A stretch of 64,000 bases of DNA from Lytechinus variegatus (lineage: Eukaryota > Echinodermata > Echinoidea > Temnopleuroida > Toxopneustidae). Numbering within the stretch: position 1 is the stretch's first letter; every line of letters starts with the position of its first letter. A program made the translations under genes and the position numbers. Shown here piece by piece: positions 12,084 to 22,594 of the stretch. The notes beneath the pieces are model-generated. The model had not been told where the DNA came from. It saw nothing but the letters and a program-made list of their open reading frames with translations, and ran no database searches. The stretch lies in the NCBI RefSeq assembly GCF_018143015.1, contig NC_054758.1, forward strand, positions 492,501-556,500, given 5' to 3'.

Positions 12084-12309
12084 TGGGGGGTGTTTCACAA
12101 AGATTTAAGTATGACTTAAGTCGCACTTAAATGCCCACGCATACATGATATGCAATGCGCGATCTTATTGATAGATCTTATTTGATAGTGCGCGTTCTCA
12201 TGACAAGATCTGACCAATGTGGTCAAGCCTTTTATACTGTACGCAACTCGGTATTTAAGTGCGACTGTACATGTAGGTCACACTTAAATCTTTGTGAAAC
12301 ACCCCCTGG
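12084..12309. mobile_element. Foldback MITE beside exon 2
   Basis: Inverted ends 'ggggtgtttcacaaagattt' and 'aaatctttgtgaaacacccc', with internal 'taagtcgcacttaaatgc' against 'atttaagtgcgactgtac'. It is 142 bp from the donor of zinc-finger exon 2 and lies within intron 2. Confidence 0.75.
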
Positions 12310-12450
12310 GTCAACTGAGGAAAATATAGATCAATGCCATGTGAAAGGACATTAGTGATGAGGTGGGAATTCAATTTGCACAAAAATCATTCTGAGCTTT
12401 GTTGAATGCCTAGTCTGAATGAACCTTAAGTACGCTCTTCAATTATTTAC

Positions 12451-13655
12451 CTTCATATGGATAAGAAGATTTTCTTTCTTGCCAAACTGCCGTTGACAGA
12501 CCTCACACACGTAGGGTTTTTCTCCAGTATGTATCCGCATATGGGTGGCTAGCTGAGTACTCTGGATAAAGGCGGCACCACATACTTCACAAACAAACGG
12601 CTTTTTACCAGTGTGAATGCGCATATGGACAGTCAAGGTGCATTTCACACTGAAGCTCTTGTTGCATATTTTGCAAGGGAAGGGTTTTTCCCCAGTGTGC
12701 GTTCTCATATGGGACTGCAGACTGGTCGTCGAGCTGACCCACTTGTTGCAGATCTCGCACTTGACTTCCTTCTCGCCCGTATGAGTGCGGATGTGACGCT
12801 TCAACCAGCTACCCTGACCGAACAGTTTCCCGCAGATGGGGCATTGGAAGCACTTCTCACCCGTATGCGTTCTCATGTGTGAACGTAGATTACTGGCACG
12901 TGTGAACGCCTTTGGACACTCGTCACACTGATGGAGCTTTTCGCCCGTGTGGATCTTCAGGTGACGGGTGAGACAACCTCGTAGAGTGAACCGCTTTCCG
13001 CAGATTGGACATTGGTGGCGTCTACTAGGATCCTCACCAGGAAACACTCCCTGGATCTGACCAAGATGATTGCTATGTCCTTCAAGAGAATCTTCCGATC
13101 TCGTCATCGGCTCCGTCTGACTGGTTTCACTCTCGGTATCAATCATCAATCTCCCTTCGTTCTCCTCATCCATATCATCATCATCTGGTCCCTGATAGTC
13201 TCTACGGAACTGATCTAACCCGTCCTTCTCGTCCACTTCAAGCCAGCCACCGTCCGTCTCGTCTTCGGCGATGGACGTGCCCTCGCTTCCACCCTCAATC
13301 TTCTCATCCTCCTGCTTCGATTCGATGGTGGCGCAGCACTTTGTGCACAGCACCAGCTCAATATCATGCAGGACGTAACGGAATGTAGTCCTCTTATGTT
13401 CTGCATCGTCGTAAGGTTTATGACACACCTCGCACCTATCTTCATCCGCTACAGGCTCTTCTTTAATGGTTTGAGTCTCTTCTTTAATGTCTAAGGTCTC
13501 GTCCTTGACGGTGATGTTATTGTTTGGTAGAGAATGATAGACGGGGCTATTGGAAGTGAAAGGAATACCCTGGTGCGTTGGTTCGTACTGAAAGACATGA
13601 TTTGATGACTTGGTATGGTGTTCATCTCTCCCGTTCACTAGACTTGTATAGTAAC
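12451..13655 (-). CDS. C2H2 zinc-finger protein, coding exon 2 (main exon)
   Basis: Central exon of a four-exon gene (coding exons 15367-15469, 12451-13655, 9556-9723 and 8417-8755; about 604 residues). The acceptor 'gaatgttggcag' lies upstream of 13655 and the donor AAG|GTAAAT follows 12451. The N-terminal part has KxE motifs (VKDETL, IKEETQ, IKEEP) and a CxxC...CxxC pair (CEVC at about residue 80, CTKC about 27 residues on), then a long Asp/Glu-rich segment. Seven tandem C2H2 fingers joined by TGEK-type linkers follow (CPIC, CDEC, CPIC, CEIC, CKIC, CEVC, CEVC), the seventh completed by exon 3. With exons 3 and 4 the total is 12 fingers. Such proteins bind DNA in the nucleus; the IKxEP motifs suggest SUMO-linked repression (inference). 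No orthologue is named. The finger starting VKCEIC has WV where most have a conserved F. An ATG at 13665 in this frame lies in the intron and is not the start. Confidence 0.93.
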
Positions 13656-13786
13656 CTGCCAACATTCAAACAAATAATGATACAGGCAGTTAATATATCA
13701 AGGCACATTTACTGCAGCCATCCCATGACAAAAAGAAGCAAGTCTTGATTTTTTTTTTAAAATTGACTTTTTCTTCCTTTGGTTTA

Positions 13787-13815
13787 TCTCTCTCTCTCTC
13801 TATATATATATATAT
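13787..13815. repeat. (TC)n(TA)n microsatellite
   Basis: A run of TC repeats passing directly into TA repeats, inside zinc-finger intron 1. Confidence 0.9.
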
Positions 13816-14330
13816 TCTACATGGTGCCAAAGAAATATGAGTCATAAAGCCTCCAAATTCAGAAATACCATTTAAATGTTTCATGAGGAATTAACTAAAT
13901 GCTCACAACTCAATGTATTTTCACATAAAACAATGAAACGGATTTCACAGTAACGCTTCCTTTAGTCACAGGATAGCATTGTTTTTCTAATACAGAGACA
14001 CTTTACAGGGAAGGTTGGGAGCAGCCACCCAAGTTGATTTTTCAAATAGTGAAGAAAAAAGAAACAGACAGGGGCGGGGGAATAAGAAAGCAGAAAAGAG
14101 GTAAGCTATCGGAATGAGATGTCTACATGTACATGTATGGCATAAAACTCTATATTACCCACATCATTCAAATTAACAACAAAAAGCATCACTAATAACT
14201 TTTCTTGCCCTTACTTCTATCACTACCTCTGCATGTAAAAAAGGCGAGTTCAATACCATCTTTAATCACTTAGGCCCGTTGATATGTAATTCAGTGTTAG
14301 CGCTGCATACAAACCACCCCTGAACCCCAT

Positions 14331-14632
14331 GGCCCGTATTCTGAAGTCGGGTTTAACTCAAACTCAGGTTTAAAGTTGCGGTTTAAGTATGGACAGCCAA
14401 TTGTAACATAATCACTAACAGTAGAGATATCATATTTTGAGCTCATTTGGCTCTCAAATCATTCGTAATTGTGTAGGAAGTATAAATAGATGATTGTCTT
14501 CACCATCGATGAATCAGGAAAGAGCACAGTAAACATACAACTTAATAAAAATTTTGATACTTTTGGCTTCCCATACTTAAACCACAACTTTATACCTGAG
14601 TTTATGTTAAACCTGACTTCAGAATACGGGCC
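14331..14632. mobile_element. Foldback MITE, family B (copy 2)
   Basis: Starts 'ggcccgtattctgaagtcgg' and ends with the inverted form 'cagaatacgggcc'. The interior matches 7647-7949 closely ('gtatggacagccaattgt', 'agtagagatat'). Within zinc-finger intron 1. Confidence 0.8.
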
Positions 14633-15366
14633 TTTTTATTTGCATAAACATTCTTTGAAAAAATATTAGTTTATTTTCCAAGATTCGCTTTAGTCAGAGT
14701 GTTATTACATTGATGTTTCTTCACTTTTGGCTTAAAGACTGGTAACTCGGCCTGAAAAAGCTTTGTAATGCTGTGAAATAGCGTCCACCACTGAAATGGG
14801 TCTACATGTAGCAAGAACACTGACACCAAACTTGTGAAGTCCATGTTCACAGTTCCAAAGTCGTGCAATATGTTGTAGAGGCATGTTGGAATCAAACTGC
14901 TCAAAAAAGGACCCTATTTTGCACAAAAAACGTGATCTTATTTACACATAGATATCCACATATACTGTGCTTCCAGTCAAAATTCATATATTTGTCCTAG
15001 ATTTTCTACTTTGAAAATTCAAAATTAATAAATTTCAGGTTGTTGTATGATCAGAATAAAAACAAACAATACAAAAACAAGTAGATACATGAGAAATTTT
15101 CAAACAATAACATAACTAGCGGGAAACATGTTCAGTTTTGTGTATGGAAGCAAAGGAAAGGTCCTTGCACATCATAATTTTATTACCTTTGCCGCAAATA
15201 AAAAAAAGTAGTGATTTAAAGGAATTTATAACATTTTTAAATTCATAAATTAACAATATTGTTTGTCCCATTTTCTTCAAACTTTCACCAGTCTGCTTTT
15301 CTGCAGTTTCAAAGAAAGACAAAAATATTCCAGTTTAAAAGGAAATTTCTGACAAAAAAATATTAC

Positions 15367-15469
15367 CATCATCACTTGCTTCATCCACCGGTTCTTGCTT
15401 GATGGTGACTAGATCTGAGATAGGTACATCTTTGATTCGTTTGGTGGATAGATCTAAAACCTGTGTCAT
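15367..15469 (-). CDS. C2H2 zinc-finger protein, coding exon 1 (start)
   Basis: The exon runs from the acceptor 'ttttatcacag' (first exon base 15497) to the donor ATG|GTAATA after 15367. The ATG at 15469-15467 has an A at -3 ('ggcggcaaaATGA') and gives MTQVLDLSTKRIKDV..., then VTIKQEPVDEASDD and one base. That base joins exon 2's first two as GGT (Gly), exactly restoring the frame into YYTSLV. The 28 nt upstream are in-frame open, so a start in an earlier exon is not excluded. IKQEP is a SUMO-consensus-like motif, repeated in exon 2. The promoter and any 5' UTR exons beyond 15497 were not identified. Confidence 0.8.
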
Positions 15470-15542
15470 TTTGCCGCCTACCCTCACTTGGTCTCCTCTG
15501 TGATAAAAGTCAAAAGAATAAAGTTGAAAAATAAAGTCACCA

Positions 15543-15891
15543 ATGATTATAGCCAATTTTTATAAAGCGCTTCTCTCAGAATGGCTCAAAGCATGTTACA
15601 GCATATTATTACCCCGGTCATTGGATTCATTTCGATCCCGCACAAAAAGTGTTCAATTTCCACTCCCTGGGGAGCATTCCTTGCATTCATCGCAGCCTCA
15701 TTATGGCGCTGGCAAGATCAAACATACAACATCTTTCGCATCCTACCGGGTACCCATTTAGCACCTGGGTCGAGAGTGGCAAAGTGTGGATTAACGTCTT
15801 GCCAAAGGACGCTAGACAGTTGCAGGATTCGAACACACAACCCTCTGTTTACAAGGCGATAGCCAGAACCACTACAGCCCTGCTCTACCAC
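15543..15891 (-). mobile_element. tRNA-derived SINE, second family (long copy)
   Basis: Minus-strand head 'gtggtagagcagggctgtag' with B-box-like 'tgtgttcgaatcctgc'. The body has 'ctcgacccaggtgctaaatg' and the tail ends in 'cgctttataaaaattggc'. It lies 46 bp upstream of the first identified zinc-finger exon, so it is intronic or promoter-proximal depending on where transcription starts. Confidence 0.75.
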
Positions 15892-16325
15892 GGCAACGGC
15901 ACCAAGGCAGTGTACAAAAACTTTGAGGTCACAAGAATCACCGCTCCTCTAGTTTCATCATAGACAAGCAAATGGGGCTGAAAAAAGGTCATATAATGTC
16001 TTTATAGGCTTATTACGGAATTCCTGCAAAATCTTCTTTACCACTTCTTTCCTCAAGTCCCTAATAACTTTTTGATTAGTTGTAAAACAATGCTTGCTGG
16101 ATTCCTACAGGGAAAAAACAATACAACATGAAGTAAAACAAAGTAAAAGCACACAAAAACACTTGAAATATCATCAAAATCAGTCAAGGAATAATAAAAG
16201 ACTTTATGTCATTTTTGGCTTCGCATTATTTTGGGAAAACAGTTCTGTACATGTCCTCATTAATATGCAATGATTGACGATCAACACCCCCCATTACTTA
16301 AAAGGGGTAGACTACCTGCTTCATA

Positions 16326-16915
16326 TTAAAGGAGAATAAAATCTTTGGAACAAGATAGCTTGTGTGAAAACAGAAAAATCAAAGAAACAGATAAACGAAA
16401 GTTAGAGCAAAATCGGACAAATAATGAGAAAGTTATGAGCATTTGAATATAACGATCACTAATGCTATGGAGATCCTCCAATTGGCAATGCAACAAAGAT
16501 GTGTAATGTCACTTGTGAACAACTCTCCCCATTACTTTAGTATGTATTTCACTTAAATTGCCTCTTTTATCACATCTATCAGTTAATCATGTGTTATTTC
16601 TATAAGAGGGCATGTAGTACAGATTACTAAAGAACACATCATGGATAAAGAGTTTGTACCACCATAAGAAAAAGCAAAAAGCATTTGGGGGGTACTTTAT
16701 AGTCCATGAAAGGGAAAGTTGTTCAAATGTGACATCACAAAACCTTGTTGCATTGCTAATGGGAGGATCTCCATAGCATTAGTGATTGCAATATTCAAAT
16801 GCTAATAATTTTCTCATAATTTGTCCGATTTTTCTCTAACTTTCTTTGTTCTTATTCTTTGATTTTTCTGTTTCGACACAAGCCTACTTGTTCCAAAGGT
16901 TTCATTCCCCTTTAA
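16326..16915. mobile_element. TTAA-flanked MITE, family D
   Basis: TTAA at 16326-16329 and 16912-16915. Inverted ends: 'aaaggagaataaaatctttg' on the left, 'caaaggtttcattccccttt' on the right. The halves are mutual inverted copies ('ctatggagatcctccaattg' against 'aatgggaggatctccatagc'). A second copy at 18878-19471 sits in the large palindrome. A short AT-rich gene-free stretch (16916-17386) follows. Confidence 0.8.
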
Positions 16916-18258
16916 TGTCACATTCCCCTCTTATTCTTTGGTTTTACATGATGTGAAATTATATTTATAAAATTCAAATTTTGTCCACCAAAAATGAAAT
17001 TATGGGATTGACAAGGATTAAATGCAGACCTTCATTTTTAAGGAGCGCAATCGCACAGGCACCCCAGCCGCACTCCTAAAAAAAATAAGAAGAGCAAAAA
17101 ATCACACTCCTAAAAAAAGAGATAAAATTTCACATTTGACATCTTTAAATCCATGAAATGGCCATCTATTTTCCATAATTCACTTTTTACACCTTCATAT
17201 ACAGTAGGTGTATGAAGGTTCATAGATAAATGAAATAAATAGATACAAACCGATTTCACCCTCTAAATATGGATTTCCTTGGGAAACCCATCTGGGTGTA
17301 TAGGTCTCACTTATGCATGTACGGGAAGGGTTTCAAGGCTCTGTGATGAAAAAGTATACTTGTAAAAAATTTCTTAAATATCATCACGGAGTCCACCCAT
17401 GGGTGCATCTCTGCTGCCGTGTACAGGAAAATTGAAGGCACAGCGCATTCAACAATGCAACAAAGTCCCGCAAATTTAATAAGAGGATTTACAGAATGAA
17501 GTCCTATGAAACTTACCAAACGATGTGAAGTTAATTCTTCCTAATATGATGAATATCGTGTCATTTAAGCGTTGATTTTTCTACTCGTTGACAAAATACG
17601 GAGCAACCTTGCAAGTTCTCAAATTTTTCGTCTAATGAGCGAAAGAGGGAGTGCAAAATTATCTTACACATAAATCGATGCAAAGCGTTACGCGAAGTCG
17701 GCAAAGTGTCCAATCTTTTTACTGTACAGACTTTGGTAGAATATCAATTGACAAATGAACGGTAGCACTTGCGGGGCTTCATTCAAGATAAGTAGAATTT
17801 TCTATATTTTTTGTTTAATATGTCAACGCTTTGAATATTTTCCAAAAAGTATTATCGTCAGCAAAAATAATAAAAAAGTATGTTTTTGAAGTTATTGCAT
17901 TTATTGGTGTCTCTATTTTATCAAACAATCATTGAAATTGTGCATACAGTGAATCAAAAATCTAGTTTTAAAAATACTGACAAGCTGAATTAAGGTTGTG
18001 AACTGTATTAGAGCGACCTACGACCTTCCTTTTATTTCCGTGGAAGAGACATGCGAAGCCACTTTCCAGGCTGAGGTAAGCCATTTTGCTCTTTTTTGTG
18101 TCCTTTTTTAATTAAAAAAAATATGTTAAAAATTGAAAATGGAATGCTTTTCACCAGAAAAAGCCCTGGTGAGTAGCGGAATCGGTTTCGGCCAACCTCA
18201 TTCATATTATGAAGCGATGTTAACGACAACTCTAAAATCCACTACAAAAACATGTTGG

Positions 18259-18337
18259 TTGTGCGAGGTTCGTATAGCATATACTAACATCACAATAGTG
18301 TCAGTGGGTTAGTATATGCTATACGAACCTCGCACAA
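18259..18337. repeat. Perfect 30-bp-arm hairpin
   Basis: 18259-18288 (starting TTGTGCGAGGTTCGTATAGC) is the exact reverse complement of 18308-18337, with a 19-nt loop. A shorter relative with TGCGAGGTTAGTA arms is at 27587-27613. It lies in the unique insert of the left palindrome arm. Confidence 0.9.
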
Positions 18338-18877
18338 TTTTTTGATATACTGACATGATAAAGGAGCATTTTGACAAATTTTTGAAAGAATTGACAAAGA
18401 GAACAGGTATCTCAAAAATCAAACAATGCGAGCACGCAGCGCGAGCTGAAAATGTTGATATAACAATTTGTGTAAATCAAACAGAATAATGAAACCTTGA
18501 TGCAAGAGCTAAAATATTGTGTGCAATTTGATTTCAGAACTGGATATATGAAATGCCATTTAATTCTCTTGAGTGAGATTCATTTCACAGGCGATGCGAG
18601 CGCGAGCGAAAATTTTTATATAAAGTCTATTTTCCAATTCTTCCCCTCACCTTTTTCTTGTTTCCTTTTGGGGTCGGGCTGGCCGTTACGAGGCTGTGCA
18701 TTACACATCATGGGTTTAATATAGTCTTGAAAACGCAATGTTTTATATAAGCTGTCATATACTTCTTCATCACTGACGTCTTGACACTGTAGCCATAGTT
18801 TCTTAAGCGAAGAACAATAATAAAGATGGATTTCCCTAGGAAATCCATCTTTTCAAAACATGATCCCTCAAAATACG

Positions 18878-19471
18878 TTAAAGAGGAATGAAACCTTTGG
18901 AACAAATAGGCTTGTGTAGAAACAGAAAAATCAAAGAATAAGATTAAAGAAAGTTTGAGAAAAATCGGACAAATAATGAGAAAGTTATGAGCATTTTACT
19001 ATTGCAATCACTAATGCTATGGAGATCCTCCAATTGGCAATGCGACAAGGATGTGTGATGTCACTGATGAACAACTTTCCCTTTGGTGGACTATAAAATA
19101 CCCTCAAAATGTCTCTTTTTGCTTTTTCTTACGTGATGATACAAACTCTCTATCCATGATGTATTCTTAAAAAATATGTATTACATGCCCTCATGTAGAA
19201 AGAACACATGATCTATGGATAGATGTGATAAAAGAGGCAATTCAAGTGAAATATATACTAAAGTAATGGGGAGAGTTGTTCACAAGTGACATCACACATC
19301 TTTGTCGCATTGCCAATTTGCTATCTCCATAGCATTAGTGATTGCAATATTCAAATGCTCATAACTTTCTCGTTATTTGTCCGATTTTTCTCAAACTTTT
19401 GTTGATCTGTTTCTTTGATTTTTCTGTTTTCACACAAGCTTTCTTGTTCCACTGGTTTCATTCTCCTTTAA
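18878..19471. mobile_element. TTAA-flanked MITE, family D (nested copy)
   Basis: TTAA at 18878-18881 and 19468-19471, inverted ends 'aaagaggaatgaaacctttg' and 'tggtttcattctccttt'. It interrupts the left arm of the palindrome. The right arm at about 19945-19965 holds the corresponding uninterrupted sequence with a single TTAA, so the empty site is visible in the same window. Confidence 0.85.
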
Positions 19472-20744
19472 TTTGATTAATTTCTACACCTTCCTACGCC
19501 TAATGCGTAGGAAGGTTTTAAAAAATATTAAATAAAAATGTAAAAAAGATTTCTTACCTCACTGATGCCGCGTAGACCCCTCGATCCACATGTAAACAAC
19601 GGAAATACAATAGCGTCGACCCTTGAACCGCCTATTTATGACGTACTTCTGGCTAACGACGCCGTTTTGAAAAACTATTTATAGATGAAAATTATTATTT
19701 TACAAAAATTAAAATTCATTCCGTAATTATAATTTGTAGTATTTAACAAATTTATAATAACGTAATAAATTTCAATATTTTTTTTCAAAACGGCGTTGTT
19801 GGCCGGAAGTACGTCATACATAGGCGGTTCAAGGGTCAATGCTATTGTATTTCCGTGAGGGGTCTACGCGGCATCAGTGAGGTAAGAAATCTTCTTTTTT
19901 AAAAATTTTTATTTAATATTTTTAAAACATGTGTAGAAATTAATAAAAATTAATGTATTTCGAGGGATCATGTTTTGAAAAGATGGATTTCCTAGGGAAA
20001 TCCATCTTTATTACTGTTCTTCGCTTAAGACACTATGGCTACAGTGTCAAGACGTCAATGATGAAGAAGTATATGACAGCTTATAAAAAACATCATCATT
20101 GCATCCTCAAGACTAGGTATAATACCTCTTTCTTACTTTTCTTTCTGTTTTTTGTAGTTTCTATCAAGATAAAGAGTACACTTTTTTCTGCAGGTTGTCA
20201 AAAAATGGGGGGGGGGGGCGGGCCGCTTGGCCCCCTCCTGGATCCGCGCCTGAAAACAACGACAAATTAAACAAAAAATATAGAAAATTCTATGTTCCTT
20301 GAACAAAGCCCCGCAAGTGCTCCCGTTCGTTTGTCAATTAACGTTCCACCAAAGTCTTTACAGTAAAAACATTGAACACTTTGCCGACTTTGCGTAACAC
20401 TTTGCATCGATTTACGTGTAAGATAATTTTGGTGTCTAATCTTTCAATTGTAGTGTCTTTGATATGAAGATAAATTGTGCACCCTCTTTCACTCATTACA
20501 CAAAAAATTTGAGAGCTAGAAAGGTGGCTTTCGTATTTTGTCAACAAGAAGAAAAATCAACGCTTAAATGACGCATTTTGAGGCATATTCATCAAATTAT
20601 GAAGAATTGACTTCACATTGTTTGGTAAGTTTCGCAGGAGGACTTCATTCTGTAAGTCCTCGTATTCATTTTTCATAAAGTAACGTTATTTGTTGAATGC
20701 GGCATGCCTTCGATTATTTTGTAGTCGGCAGCAGAGATGTAGCC

Positions 20745-21268
20745 ATGGGTGATACGGCCAAATCGTGGTTTCGGGAACCACTCGTCGATTTGTATACGCG
20801 CACTTGTGTACAAAGTGAATGGAGGTGGAAATGGGGAACCGTGTGACTGAATAAAGCACTGCTGTATGAAGTGAACGGTGGTTCCCAATATCACGATAAT
20901 GCCGGTGATACTAACCTTGCAATACGTGTGAGTGCACGGAGTCCTCAACTTAAAGGCTATGTTAGTATGTATGCTGGCTTCCATGAAAATGAGTTTGCCA
21001 TGTCGAATTCCGGGCAACTTTTCTCACTTCGGCAAAATCAAAATTAGCCGTAAATGTTAATTGACTAAACAGATCTTTTAGACACTTATCCAATCTTGAT
21101 GACACATTAACAGGCCAAATCGTGGTTTTGGGAACCACTCGTAGATTTGTGTACGCGCACTTGTGTACAAAGTGAATGGAGGTGGAAATAAATAGGGAAC
21201 CGTGCGTGTGACTGAATAAAGCGCTGTTGTATGAAGTGAACGGTGGTTCCCAATATCACGATAATGCC
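20745..21268. repeat. Pair of ~160-bp direct repeats
   Basis: 20745-20913 and 21111-21268 are near-identical direct copies starting 'ggccaaatcgtggtt', including 'cgcgcacttgtgtacaaagt' and 'aagtgaacggtggttccc'. The second has small insertions ('aaata', 'gcgt'). They adjoin the right end of the large palindrome. No gene is recognised across them. Confidence 0.85.
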
Positions 21269-21528
21269 CATTAACATTAAATGATGAGGGTGTTCTCACG
21301 AATGGTTTATGCTGAATTTCCCACTCCTAGTACCAATGAGGTCCAAACATTAACATGTATGGACCTCATAGGCGACATTACCTAAAATTATGGGTTAGAC
21401 AATTCAGTTCTGATTTCAAACCCAAGACTTTGGTAAATGTACGCCTTAATACAAATTGGAGTTATGCGATATGACTTTCATTTGGTGGGAAGCCTTTAAA
21501 TACTTCAACAAGTGGAATGCCTCTGGCC

Positions 21529-22594
21529 GTCTCACCTGCACCACGCAGTTCAATATAGCAGCAGTGCTGACTTTGAATACTACTCTAACTCGCACAAGAT
21601 GTTCAGTGATACATGGTTACTCTTATGTCCACTTTTTATGAACTAGACCAATAAACTTAGAGATATGATGGTTATTCAACAAAAAACCCCAACATGGCCA
21701 AAGTTCATTGACCTTACATGACCTGTGACCTGAAACTCGCACAGGATGTTCAGTGATACTTGATTACTCTTATGTACAAGTTTCATGAATCAGATCCATA
21801 AACTTTCAAAGTTATGATGGTAATTCAACAGATACACCCAGTTCGGCCAAAGTTCATTGACCTTTGACCTTGGTCATGTGACCTGAAACGCGCACAGGAT
21901 GTTCAGTGATATTTGATTACTCATATGTCCAAGTTTAATGAACTAGACTAATAAACTTTCAAAGTTATGATGGTAATTCATCAGATACCCCCAATTCGGC
22001 CAAAGTTCATTGACCCTAAATGACCTTTGACCTTAATCATGAGACCTGAAACTTGCACAAAATGTTCAGTGATGCTTGATTACTATTATGTCCAAGTTTC
22101 ATGAATCAGATCCATAAACTTTCAAAGTTATGATGGTAATTCAACAGATATCCGCAATTCGGCCAAAGTTCATTGACCCTAAATGACCTTTGACCTTGGT
22201 CATGTGACGTGAAACTCGTGCAGGATGTTCAGTGATACTTGATTAACCTTATGTCCAAGTTTCATGAACTAGGTCCATATATTTTCTAAGTTATGATGAC
22301 ATTTCAAAAACTTAACCTCAGGTTAAGATTTCGATGTTGATCCCGCCAACATGGTCTAAGTTCATTGACCCTAAATGACCTTTGACCTTGGTCATGTGAC
22401 ATGAAACTCTAATAGGATGTTCAGTAATACTTGATTAACCTTATGGCCAAGTTTTATTAACTAGGTCCATATACTTTCTAAGTTATGACGTCATTTCAAA
22501 AACTTAACCTCAGGTTAAGATTTGATGTTGACGCCGCCGCCGCCGCCGTCGGAAAAGCGGCGCCTATAGTCTCACTCTGCTTCGCAGGTGAGAC
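21529..22594. mobile_element. TIR element of tandem monomers with DR1 motifs
   Basis: Bounded by GTCTCACCTGC (21529-21539) and its exact complement GCAGGTGAGAC (22584-22594). The interior is about six tandem diverged monomers of roughly 146-190 bp, each with 'gatgttcagtgata', 'caagtttcatgaa', 'aaagttatgatggtaattca' and 'ggccaaagttcattgacc'. Five junctions carry TGACCTGTGACCT or TGACCTTTGACCT, direct repeats spaced by one base. It ends in a (GCC)n run. A diverged, shorter relative is at 51766-52245. No coding capacity. Confidence 0.85.

Larger units (their letters stand above)
17387..20752. repeat. 3.4-kb nested palindrome (long inverted repeat)
   Basis: Left segments 17387-17817, 18721-18877 and 19472-about 19670 are inverted, diverged copies of right segments 20271-20752, about 19950-20118 and about 19785-19949, in mirror order around a centre near 19.73 kb. 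Matching words include 'gttgatttttctactcgttg'/'aagaagaaaaatcaacgc', 'gatggatttccctagg'/'cctagggaaatccatc' and 'cctcactgatgccgcg'/'cgcggcatcagtgagg'. The left arm carries a unique 900-bp insert (17818-18720) and a TTAA MITE (18878-19471); the right arm carries a short G-rich insert (about 20120-20270). No open frame in it resembles a protein. Confidence 0.85.

Noticed and set aside
13663..13665. ATG at 13665 as the start of the zinc-finger protein
   Set aside because: It lies upstream of a clear acceptor, and the exon at 15367-15497 joins in phase with conserved-looking IKQEP sequence.
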